A DNA stretch of 19,098 bases from Methanobacteriaceae archaeon (GTDB lineage Archaea; Methanobacteriota; Methanobacteria; Methanobacteriales; Methanobacteriaceae), in NCBI GenBank assembly GCA_017883605.1, contig JADGNH010000024.1:1-19098 (forward strand). The letters are read 5' to 3'. How positions within the stretch are numbered: the stretch's first letter is position 1; each line of letters begins with the position of its first letter. The translations under genes were made by a program, and so were the position numbers. The notes beneath the pieces were generated by a model. That model saw nothing but the letters and a program-made list of their open reading frames with translations. It searched no databases and was not told the origin of the DNA. Shown here piece after piece: positions 1-6,888 of this stretch.

Positions 1-197
1 GAGTGTCTGGTATAGTGAAGTTAAGACTGCACAAAGGCGGTTTAAGGATTTTAGGTAGGAAATCGCCCTTCAGCCTCTACCAGGAAGAAGCTGTTTCCTT
101 TGAAGATAAAGAGATGGACCAGAGGGAAATGGCCGGGATGGTCAAAAATTACGGTATGCAGGCCGCATGCTACCAAAAGGTCTGTAAGAAGGATTAA
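1..197 (+). CDS. argG: Argininosuccinate synthase, C-terminal fragment
   Basis: This is the last 65 or so codons of a gene entering from the left edge. The frame is open from base 3 and stops with TAA at 195-197. The reading contains GIVKLRLHKGG, LGRKSPFSLY and DQREMAGMVKNYGMQA, which match the tail I know from archaeal and bacterial argininosuccinate synthases: a beta strand, the 'SP(F/Y)SLY' segment, then a helix that takes part in tetramer contacts. The enzyme joins citrulline and aspartate using ATP in the penultimate step of arginine synthesis, in the cytoplasm. The ATP- and substrate-binding domains lie outside the window, so the assignment rests on the tail only. The GTG at base 3 is an internal valine codon, not a start. 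A small membrane protein gene follows 64 bp downstream on the same strand. Confidence 0.85.
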   Translation, partial: VSGIVKLRLHKGGLRILGRKSPFSLYQEEAVSFEDKEMDQREMAGMVKNYGMQAACYQKVCKKD

Positions 198-261
198 ATT
201 GATAAAAATCTTTGAGACCTATAAAATGATAAATTAGAATAAGTTCTCCAAGTCTAAGGTC

Positions 262-531
262 GTGAATGATACGGATATCATCTCATTAATCATAATCTGC
301 ACCATCATAGTAATTATTTTAATATTTGGAATTAAAATACTGCTAAAAATAGGAAAAATCCTTCTTTACATCCTGCTTAATGCGATTTTAGGTCTTATAA
401 TTCTTTTTTTATTCAACCTGCTTCCCTTTTTCAAGATTCCCATTAATATATTAACCGTGCTGATTGCCGGTTTTGGAGGAATAATTGGAGTGTTCCTTCT
501 GATAGTGGCCAAGGCACTTGGTTTTTATTAG
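262..531 (+). CDS. Small BofA-family-like integral membrane protein
   Basis: An 89-residue, very hydrophobic protein with about three membrane segments (residues 5-28, 32-54 and 60-86). The second half, with LLNAILGLIILFLFN, then KIPINILTVLIAG and a GIIGV turn, has the pattern of the BofA family (pfam07441). That family is named for the Bacillus inhibitor of pro-sigma-K processing, but it occurs in many methanogens that have no sigma-K, so the sporulation role cannot be transferred and the function here is unknown. The start is GTG at 262. The only nearby Shine-Dalgarno-like bases, AAGGTC, touch the start codon, so initiation is weakly supported. The gene lies 64 bp after argG on the same strand and could be read from the same transcript. 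Confidence 0.65.
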   Translation: MNDTDIISLIIICTIIVIILIFGIKILLKIGKILLYILLNAILGLIILFLFNLLPFFKIPINILTVLIAGFGGIIGVFLLIVAKALGFY

Positions 532-611
532 TTATACATTAAAAATTAACTATATTAATATATTTTCAAATATACATTATTAATTGAACATTCATTAGAG
601 GATTTTAGGAA

Positions 612-620
612 AAGGAGGGG
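612..620 (+). promoter_or_regulatory. Strong ribosome-binding site for the PPOX-fold gene at 628
   Basis: AAGGAGGGG lies 7 bases before the ATG at 628. It is one of the best Shine-Dalgarno matches in the window and fixes that start. Confidence 0.8.
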
Positions 621-627
621 ATATATT

Positions 628-1059
628 ATGGAATTTAAAGACTGCATAAAATTTGCAAACGAAACACCTGTTTGTTATCTGGCCACAGCAGAGGGAGAAC
701 AGCCCAGAGTAAGGGCGCTTGGGTTCTGGTTCGCCGATGAAAACGGATTTTATTTCCAGATAGGTGCTGTGAAAGATATGTATGGACAGCTTCAGGGAAA
801 TCCAAAAGTGGAGGCATGTTTCTGGCAGCCAGATGAACAAGGCACCGGGACCATGATGAGAGTGGCTGGTGAAGTGGAATTTATGGACGATCCAGAACTT
901 AAAAAGAAGGTTTTGGAAGACAGACCATTTCTTAAAGAGTTTGGTATGACTTTTGATCATCCGGGACTGATAATCTTCCGCATTGCCAAAGGCGCAGCAT
1001 ACTTCTGGACCATGCAAACCAATTTTGAGCCAAAAAAGATGATCAAATTTGGGGATTAA
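628..1059 (+). CDS. Pyridoxamine 5'-phosphate oxidase-like flavin-binding split-barrel protein
   Basis: A 143-residue protein of the small PPOX-like split-barrel group. The N-terminal helix and first strands read NETPVCYLATAEGEQPRVRALGF, the usual FMN-contact region of this fold. GFYFQIGAVKDMYGQLQGNP and a VAGEVEFMDDPELKKKVLEDRP segment follow, and both are typical of small single-domain members. Such proteins bind FMN or sometimes F420 or heme as homodimers. Genuine pyridoxamine oxidase activity is not implied, because the family is broad and the substrate cannot be read from the sequence. The start is fixed by AAGGAGGGG seven bases upstream. A long AT-rich leader separates it from the BofA-like gene, so it probably has its own promoter. 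It converges on the NAD(P)H-hydrate repair gene across a tandem repeat. A second, divergent PPOX-fold protein lies at 6181-6576 in the ftr operon. Confidence 0.85.
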   Translation: MEFKDCIKFANETPVCYLATAEGEQPRVRALGFWFADENGFYFQIGAVKDMYGQLQGNPKVEACFWQPDEQGTGTMMRVAGEVEFMDDPELKKKVLEDRPFLKEFGMTFDHPGLIIFRIAKGAAYFWTMQTNFEPKKMIKFGD

Positions 1060-1096
1060 ACGGCTTGGCTTTTAAAACTGAATAATAAAATTTTCT

Positions 1097-1200
1097 TTTA
1101 AACCCCATTCTTACTTTATATCTTTTTTAAACCCCATTCTTACTTTATATCTTTTTTTAAACCCCATTCTTACTTTATATCTTCCTTTAAACCCTCTTTT
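1097..1200 (+). repeat. Tandem 29-30 bp T-rich repeat between convergent genes
   Basis: Three near-perfect copies of a unit beginning TAAACCCCATTCTTACTTTA start at 1099, 1128 and 1158. A fourth, decayed copy starts at 1188 (TAAACCCTCTTTTTATTTA). The copies differ mainly in T-run length (TCTTTTTTAA, TCTTTTTTTAA, TCTTCCTTTAA). The array fills the gap between a plus-strand and a minus-strand gene. On the plus strand every unit ends in an oligo-T run, the signal used for archaeal intrinsic termination, so the array could act as stacked terminators for the PPOX-fold gene. That role is inferred. Confidence 0.8.
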
Positions 1201-1228
1201 TATTTATAATCCTACAACGACAATCTTA

Positions 1229-2701
1229 TTATTTGAATGCCTCTGGAATGAACTTCAAAAGGTTGGTTGCAGTAAAATGGTAGCCATATTTTTCTGCTGC
1301 AATATCTCCCGCCCGTCCATTTATATAAGCCCCTAAAAAGGCCGCTTCAAATCCATCATAATCCTGAGCCATCAATCCACCTACTAAACCAGCTAGACAA
1401 TCTCCAGTGCCACCTACGGTCATTCCCGGGTTGCCAGTGGAGTTGAGTCTTATCTTATGGCCATTGGAGATGATGTCCACCGCGCCCTTCAGTAGAACCG
1501 TACATCCACAGCTTTTTGCAGCATCCTGGACCATTTCCATTTTATCTTCCAGATCTTCAGGGATCTCTGAACCAAAAACAGCCTTAAATTCTGCTTTATG
1601 TGGTGTTAAAACCGCATCATTTTTTGCCGATTTAATTAAGTCCAGATCCAATAGTTTTAGTCCGTCTGCATCAATTAACACTGGTTTTTGAACTTCGGCC
1701 AGCAGATCATTTAAGGCCACTGCTGTTTCATCCTCCCTTCCCAGGCCACACCCCACTACCAGAGAATCAAAGTTTTCTGAAATCTTTAAGATTTGATCAA
1801 CATCTTTAGGGCTGACAAAGTCATCTGAAAGGGTTCTTACAATTAAATCTGGAGAGTAGGATCTTATTGGAGAAGAAATAGATGCAGGGCAGGCTACCAA
1901 CGCCAGATCGGACCCGGATGCCAGAGATGAAAGGGCCGCCAGGGCAGGTGCACCGCTGTAATCTTTACTTCCACCTATAACCAGTACCCGGCCGTTCTGT
2001 CCCTTATGAGAATTTTTATCTCTATCTTTAAGCCTTAGAAGGTCCCCAGGGCCGGTGAACAGTTGGGCTTCAGGTGGGATTCCAATATCACAGACATGAA
2101 TAGTCCCCACGTAATCTTTATTTGCCATTTTAAGGCCTTTTTTGGCCTGATGAAAGGTCACTGTGAAGTCAGCCTTCACCGCCTTATCATAAACCTCGCC
2201 GGTGAGGGGATCCAGTCCGCTGGGAACATCTACCGCTATTTTAACTCCTTTTGAACTGTTGATAATTTCTATGGCCGTTGATACTGGTTCCCTAAGCTCC
2301 CCTTTTATTCCGGTTCCCAGAATGGCGTCCACCACGATATCTGCATCTTTAGCTTGGAGGCTGGACGAATCCTCTATTATCCATATTTTAAGGGGATTAA
2401 AATTTTTCCTGAACCTCTGAAGCACTTTCCAGTTTTCCCGGGCTTCTTCTGATTTTATACGGGAAGGATGGTTCAGAAGGAAAATTTCAACTTCAAATCC
2501 CCGGTTACGGAGATATCTGGCAGCCACAAATCCATCACCCCCATTTCCACCAGTCCCTGCAAATATTGCTACTTTACCTGGTTTTGAGATGTGGAATATT
2601 CTATAAGCTAAGCACCTGCCTGCATTTTCCATGAGAGAGGAACGGGGAATTCCCAGTGCCTCTGCATTGGCATCAACAACCATCATGTCTTTGGGGGTCA
2701 T
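1229..2701 (-). CDS. nnr: Bifunctional NAD(P)H-hydrate epimerase / ADP-dependent NAD(P)H-hydrate dehydratase
   Basis: A 490-residue fusion protein that repairs hydrated NADH and NADPH. The epimerase domain (about residues 1-220, YjeF_N) interconverts R and S hydrates. It shows GTGGNGGDGF at 49-58, VVDAILGTG near 123-131 and the acidic site DVPSGLDP at 158-165. The dehydratase domain (about 232-490, ribokinase-like carbohydrate-kinase fold) shows HKGQNGRVLVIGGS at 232-245, VGCGLGR near 316-322, LIDADGLKLL at 342-351, LTPHKAEF at 365-372 and the catalytic GGTGD with Asp434. Length and domain order match the full-length archaeal and bacterial enzyme. The ATG at 2701 is preceded by GTGAT at a 5-base spacing. 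The gene stands alone, converging with the PPOX-fold gene and divergent from the potassium channel. No defect is visible. Confidence 0.95.
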   Translation of the reverse strand: MTPKDMMVVDANAEALGIPRSSLMENAGRCLAYRIFHISKPGKVAIFAGTGGNGGDGFVAARYLRNRGFEVEIFLLNHPSRIKSEEARENWKVLQRFRKNFNPLKIWIIEDSSSLQAKDADIVVDAILGTGIKGELREPVSTAIEIINSSKGVKIAVDVPSGLDPLTGEVYDKAVKADFTVTFHQAKKGLKMANKDYVGTIHVCDIGIPPEAQLFTGPGDLLRLKDRDKNSHKGQNGRVLVIGGSKDYSGAPALAALSSLASGSDLALVACPASISSPIRSYSPDLIVRTLSDDFVSPKDVDQILKISENFDSLVVGCGLGREDETAVALNDLLAEVQKPVLIDADGLKLLDLDLIKSAKNDAVLTPHKAEFKAVFGSEIPEDLEDKMEMVQDAAKSCGCTVLLKGAVDIISNGHKIRLNSTGNPGMTVGGTGDCLAGLVGGLMAQDYDGFEAAFLGAYINGRAGDIAAEKYGYHFTATNLLKFIPEAFK

Positions 2702-3182
2702 AATATCACTACTTATAACTTATTAATTATAATATTTATATTATTATGTTTTATTATATCCCAACAGCTCTATTATGATTTATAACATGTCCTCAATGAT
2801 TCTTTATATTATTTTTTTTATTTGTTTATATTTATCCTAATTGGCACTAATAATCTTTTAAATTGGAGAGTTCCCACTTCAGCTTCGCTTAATTCTTGTT
2901 AATTTTCCATTTATTAAAATTGGGGGATCATAAGAAAATATTTTTCGTTTATATAACGAATAACACTTTGAAGCTAAATAAATCGATAGATTTAAAGACT
3001 GAGAAAATAAATTAAAGTGATACAATAATAGGATTAACAAAAAAAGTAACAAGAAATATGCCAAAATATCATATAAAGAAAGATTCAAAATATCATATAA
3101 AATAAAGAAAGAAAATAGATGTATAACTTAACAGAGGATATTTAACCATGACTTCGAGATTACCTAATTAATTTTATTTGAG
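2702..3182. other. AT-rich divergent intergenic region
   Basis: This 481-bp gap lies between nnr (minus) and the channel gene (plus) and must hold both promoters, but many AT runs resemble TATA boxes and none stands out. It contains a 16-bp direct repeat CAAAATATCATATAAA at 3062-3077 and 3086-3101, and a 7-codon reading frame at 3148-3171. I see no convincing gene or structured RNA. Confidence 0.6.
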
Positions 3183-5165
3183 GTGTCTTCGAGGATTTCA
3201 AATTCATATACAAACGGTGATCCTGTGGCACAACCATCCATACTTACCCTGCCCCTACCCAAAGAAATTACTCCAATTCCATTTTCAATAGTTAAATATG
3301 CTTTAATCGGAGTTAGTGGGTTGATAGTTTATGGAATAATCGGATCCACGCTCATAATGCAATTGGATCCTATAAATTCCCTTTATTTTACAGTTATAAC
3401 TATAGCAACCGTGGGTTATGGTGATATAAGTCCCATAACTCCACTACAAAAACTTTTTACCGTCACCCTGGTGCTGGGTGGTGTCGGTTTAGTGGCATAT
3501 GCCTTTACATTAACAATAACGGTGGTTACCATGGCATTAGAAGATATAACCAGTGGCGCTAGACAGAGAAGGCGGATAGCCGGGACTAAAAATCATTTTG
3601 TTCTGTGCGGCTATGGCCGGGTTGGTAGCGCTGTCCATAAAGAACTGGAAAAAAGAAATCAAATCGCGATAATAATAGAAAGAGATAGAAGAATTGTTGA
3701 AAAGGAGTTGTGGGAGAAGCCGAATGTCCTGGCCATTCCTGGCGACGCCACGGATGAGGACATTATGATAGACGCCGGCATCGAAAGAGCCAGAGGAGTC
3801 ATAATAACCACCGGAGACGATGTGGATAACCTGTTCATCACCCTCACCGCCCGAGAGCTGCAGGAAAAAATATGGATCGTTACCAGGGCCAGCAAAAAAG
3901 AGAATATAAAAAGACTCTACCGGTCCGGAGCAGATAAGGTAATATCTCCAGAGACCAGCGGAGCAGAAGACATCTATTTTGCAGCCATACAGCCCACCAT
4001 AATGAAGATCACGGAGATGCACGGGGTGAATGATATCAGGCGTGAATCAGAAATAATCTTAAAACACGGCTGCACCCTGGAGAACATAGAATACCATCTT
4101 CCAGAATTTAAAGAACCTCTGGCAAGAAAAGTAGGCGTCTCTGATCAAGACCAGCTTGACCGTTTTTTAGAAAGTTTAGAGCGTGACCCCGCCAGAAAAA
4201 AATCTTTAGAACGGATCTACGAGTCTGTGAGTGGCATCCATTCCCACTGGATTTCAGGACCTAACCAAGAAGCTCTGGATGCTGTGGCAAACGAGCTTAA
4301 AAAAGAAGGTTTTCTATTAGGTGTTGATCTTAACGAGGATGAAATAAGGGAGGCTGCTAAGAAATACGGTCGACTGGTTGAAATCGTTATCAAACCTGAG
4401 ATCAAGATCACAGAAACCCATGATATCAAAGATATACGTGAAGAAGCAGAAATTGTCTTAAAACACGGCGGTACCATCGAAGACATCGAATACTACCTCC
4501 CCGGATTCAAAGAACCCCTGCACAGGAAGGTGGGCCTATCAGATCCAGAGGAAATGGAAAGATTTTTAAGCCGACTGGAGCAGGATTCAACCAGAATGGA
4601 ATCATTAGAAAGATTATATACCCTATCCGGTGGTGGAATACATTCCCACAGGATTTCAGGCCCGGATACCAATAGTCTGGGCAAAATAGAGAAAGAACTT
4701 AAGGCCAAAGGTCTTCTTTTAGGTGTTAACCTGTCTCGTAAGGAAGTAATTGAAAAAATCAAAGCATACGGAAGGGTCAGTGAAATGCTCCTGAGACATG
4801 AGGCAGGGGAGACCGATGATAAGAAGATAGTGATAGGTTTGGGCGGCCACATACTGGATTCAAAACATTATCTTCCCGGGGTAAGACAGGTTGTAACCAG
4901 AAAGCTCTATATAAGGGATGAAAATGATCTGCAAAGATGTGAAGAAGAATACAACAAACCCGATGCAAAAAGATCACTTAAAGCCCTATCCGAGATATCA
5001 CGACATATACATTCACATACCATATCTGCATCTGACATTAAGACCATTAAAAAAATAGAAGAAGCTCTGGGCAAAATGGGGATACTCCTAGGGGTTGACC
5101 TTCCTGAAGAGGAGATCTGGGAGATCGTGGAAAGCGAAAATTCCAAGGAAATCTGTATAGAATAA
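3183..5165 (+). CDS. MthK-like two-helix potassium channel with RCK domain and a triplicated C-terminal module
   Basis: A 660-residue protein. Residues 34-61 are the first membrane helix, 63-75 the pore helix, 76-81 the K+ selectivity filter TVGYGD, and 91-115 the second helix, which makes a 2TM pore. An RCK N-terminal (Rossmann) domain follows, with FVLCGYGRVG at 139-148, an acidic strand end IIIERD at 163-168, PGDATDE at 186-192 and a tail near SPETSGAED. The usual TrkA_C domain is not recognisable. Residues of about 276-660 form three related modules of 110-130 residues (about 276-404, 408-538 and 548-660). Each contains an EIxLKHGG- or IGLGGH-like strand, HYLPGxxxxxxRKxx, an IHSHxIS motif (352-358, 486-492, 609-615) and LLGVxL. 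The protein is about twice the size of the classic 336-residue MthK. The GTG start overlaps GAGGTG and has no spaced Shine-Dalgarno, so the exact start is uncertain, but the pore helices lie well downstream. The module function is unknown; ligand or metal gating is a guess. Confidence 0.88.
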   Translation: MSSRISNSYTNGDPVAQPSILTLPLPKEITPIPFSIVKYALIGVSGLIVYGIIGSTLIMQLDPINSLYFTVITIATVGYGDISPITPLQKLFTVTLVLGGVGLVAYAFTLTITVVTMALEDITSGARQRRRIAGTKNHFVLCGYGRVGSAVHKELEKRNQIAIIIERDRRIVEKELWEKPNVLAIPGDATDEDIMIDAGIERARGVIITTGDDVDNLFITLTARELQEKIWIVTRASKKENIKRLYRSGADKVISPETSGAEDIYFAAIQPTIMKITEMHGVNDIRRESEIILKHGCTLENIEYHLPEFKEPLARKVGVSDQDQLDRFLESLERDPARKKSLERIYESVSGIHSHWISGPNQEALDAVANELKKEGFLLGVDLNEDEIREAAKKYGRLVEIVIKPEIKITETHDIKDIREEAEIVLKHGGTIEDIEYYLPGFKEPLHRKVGLSDPEEMERFLSRLEQDSTRMESLERLYTLSGGGIHSHRISGPDTNSLGKIEKELKAKGLLLGVNLSRKEVIEKIKAYGRVSEMLLRHEAGETDDKKIVIGLGGHILDSKHYLPGVRQVVTRKLYIRDENDLQRCEEEYNKPDAKRSLKALSEISRHIHSHTISASDIKTIKKIEEALGKMGILLGVDLPEEEIWEIVESENSKEICIE

Positions 5166-5216
5166 TTCATTAAATAAAATTTATGAGAAAAATGAGATGT
5201 ACCGAATCCAGTATTC

Positions 5217-5263
5217 AATAAAAATAAAAAAATAAAAAGCTGTTGATGATTTTCAAACAGCTT
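5217..5263 (-). terminator. Hairpin plus T-run terminator after ftr
   Basis: On the minus strand, AAGCTGTT (5263-5256) and AACAGCTT (5244-5237) form an 8-bp stem around an 11-base loop. T-rich sequence with runs of five and seven T follows at once. The stem overlaps the TAA stop of ftr (5264-5262). It looks like an intrinsic terminator in a group where plain T-runs usually suffice. Confidence 0.6.
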
Positions 5264-6158
5264 AAAAGAGTTTTGTTAACCATATCTGGTATGCACCCAG
5301 GGTACCGCCGTAGTTACCGGCGTATATCTTTTTGACACCGGGTATTTTTACTGCTGCAGATATTCCTGCCTTCATGGCTTCTTCTAATGCTTTTTCGCTC
5401 ACACCGTCAATAACTATTTCGTATATGCCGTTGATTCCATCGGGAATTTCACAGGTCACACCTTCTTCACCACGTAAGGTGGGGCAGAATTTCTCGTTGG
5501 TAGATGCAGACATGAATTTGTATTTAGAGCCTATTTTAGACCCGGATGCTACTATTCCACCAGGGAATGGGGTTATGGTTCCTGGAACATTCTCTATAGC
5601 GTCTACAGCAACTTCTGCCCCTAATAATGCTGATGCCTGATTTTCAGCCATTACAAAGAAGTTTCCACCAGCTACTCCTTTTTTAATTCCTAATTCCCCT
5701 TCTATTATAAAATCTCCAGACATTATAGGAATCTTATAAACGGTTCTTCCAGCTACTTGGTCTTCTTTTTCGAATCCATCTCCAAAAAATTTGAGTTTGT
5801 ATCCAATTTTAAGTTTTTCATCCGCTTCACTCCCCATATCATCGAAAACTGCGGTGGTGGCTGATGTGAGCACACACTGACCGATTCTCTCCAGGAGCTG
5901 GTGTTCCAGTTCATCCTTTTTGGGGTGGCAGATCATTACCACGTATCCCGGCCTTCCGTCAGGACTTTCATTTGGTGGTACGTATCTATCAATTCCTGCC
6001 TCTGCAGGGCACATTATAACCGATGATCCGAATCCCACTGTTTCGTCTGCTGCTATCTTAGCGAATTTCTGGGTAGCAGCTGTAATCAGGAACTTGGAAA
6101 CATATATGTCGAATGCTTCGGCAAAGGTATCTTCTATTTCTACACCGTTTAAATCCAT
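5262..6158 (-). CDS. ftr: Formylmethanofuran--tetrahydromethanopterin N-formyltransferase
   Basis: A 298-residue protein matching the full length of Ftr. This cytoplasmic enzyme moves the formyl group from formylmethanofuran to tetrahydromethanopterin, the second step of CO2 reduction to methane. Family stretches that I recognise are MDLNGVEIEDTFAEAF at the N-terminus, ITAATQKFAKIAA, GFGSSVIMCPAEAGID at about 42-57, PDGRPGY, TSATTAVFD, FFGDGFE, KIPIMSGDF, ITPFPGGIVASGSKIGS, TNEKFCPTL and the tail KIYAGNYGGTLGAYQI. AAAGGTGA lies 4 bases before the ATG at 6158 and fixes the start. The gene follows a PPOX-fold gene by 22 bp on the same strand, so the two are almost certainly co-transcribed. A hairpin with a T-run overlaps the stop codon. 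No abnormality is visible. Confidence 0.97.
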   Translation of the reverse strand: MDLNGVEIEDTFAEAFDIYVSKFLITAATQKFAKIAADETVGFGSSVIMCPAEAGIDRYVPPNESPDGRPGYVVMICHPKKDELEHQLLERIGQCVLTSATTAVFDDMGSEADEKLKIGYKLKFFGDGFEKEDQVAGRTVYKIPIMSGDFIIEGELGIKKGVAGGNFFVMAENQASALLGAEVAVDAIENVPGTITPFPGGIVASGSKIGSKYKFMSASTNEKFCPTLRGEEGVTCEIPDGINGIYEIVIDGVSEKALEEAMKAGISAAVKIPGVKKIYAGNYGGTLGAYQIWLTKLF

Positions 6159-6180
6159 TGTTTCACCTTTCTATAAAAGA

Positions 6181-6576
6181 TCAGGCAATCTTTTTGCCTG
6201 CGTCTCCTACTTTTACTGAGTAAACTTCTTCAATTGTTATTAAAATGGCTGCTTTTGGTTTAGGGGCCAGAGGGTTGGTTTCCTTAACCCATTCCACTAC
6301 CTGGTCAAAGTATTCTCCTGATTCAAAGATTTCAACGGAGCCCTTAAACTGGTAAGGATACTTGGCAGCGTCCTGCACCACAAAAGCAAGTTTAGGGTTT
6401 GCTTCCAGGTTTGCCCTGCTTTTTACCATGTAACTGTCGGCGATTAACACCGTCTTATTGTCCAGGGGCTTTATAAATCCGATGGGCACCACATTAGGAA
6501 CACCATTGGTGGTGGCAGTGGCCACGTATGCTCTACTACTTTCAATTATTTCCATCATTTCGTCAGTCATTACCAT
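6181..6576 (-). CDS. PPOX-fold FMN-binding protein, first gene of the ftr operon
   Basis: A 131-residue single-domain split-barrel protein. MMEIIESSRAYVATATTNGVPNVVPIGF at residues 6-33 is the typical N-terminal helix and FMN-contact strand pair. LIADSYMVKSRANLEANP (about 44-61) carries the S-R/K-x-N-L phosphate-binding pattern of this family, and YQFKGSVEIFESGEYFDQVVEWV is the usual dimerising strand and helix. It probably binds FMN as a dimer; the substrate is unknown. The first ATG (6576) lies 5 bases after GAGGTG. A second ATG two codons later is possible but has an 11-base spacing. The gene ends 22 bp before ftr, which suggests a flavin or redox role tied to C1 metabolism, though this is inference from position only. 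It differs clearly in sequence from the PPOX-fold protein at 628-1059. Confidence 0.88.
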   Translation of the reverse strand: MVMTDEMMEIIESSRAYVATATTNGVPNVVPIGFIKPLDNKTVLIADSYMVKSRANLEANPKLAFVVQDAAKYPYQFKGSVEIFESGEYFDQVVEWVKETNPLAPKPKAAILITIEEVYSVKVGDAGKKIA

Positions 6577-6888
6577 ATTAACACCTCAATTTCTCTTAAG
6601 TGAGCTATCGTTTATTGGATAAATAAACCTATGGGATCATAGATTTCAATCCTTTTTATATTTTTATAATTATTTCTTGTCTTTAAACACCTGAAAATCC
6701 CTGGAAATAATAGATAATTTAACAGCTCATAACTGGTTTTAAAATGTTTTTAAATAAGATTTAATTTGTTAATGGGACTTAAATTGTTTGAATAAAATTT
6801 AATTTGTTAATAAAATTCAAATTGTTTTTAAATTGTTTTAAATAGGATTTAAAATTTTAATATTAAGACCAGATGACCATTTAATCTC
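6577..6888. other. AT-rich spacer with degenerate repeats
   Basis: This 312-bp gap separates the PPOX-ftr operon from the end of the flippase-like gene. Between about 6740 and 6860 it holds imperfect repeats of AATTTGTTAAT- and AAATTGTTT-like words; for example, ATTTAATTTGTTAAT occurs at about 6761 and again 37 bp later. No gene or structured RNA is visible. Confidence 0.55.
6618..6632 (-). promoter_or_regulatory. Candidate TATA box for the PPOX-ftr operon
   Basis: TTTATTTA (minus strand, 6627-6620) sits about 44 bases before the ATG at 6576. This allows a transcript start near 6595 and a leader of about 20 bases that contains GAGGTG. The assignment is by position and composition only, and the region is AT-rich. 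Confidence 0.4.

Noticed and set aside
1097..1200. CRISPR-like array
   Set aside because: The units are contiguous with no unique spacers, so it is a simple tandem repeat. No cas genes are present.
2879..3088. 69-residue minus-strand ORF rich in Leu, Ile and Tyr with a TTG start
   Set aside because: It lies in very AT-rich DNA with a short direct repeat at its start, has no ribosome-binding site and shows no recognisable family. The hydrophobicity follows from A/T codons.
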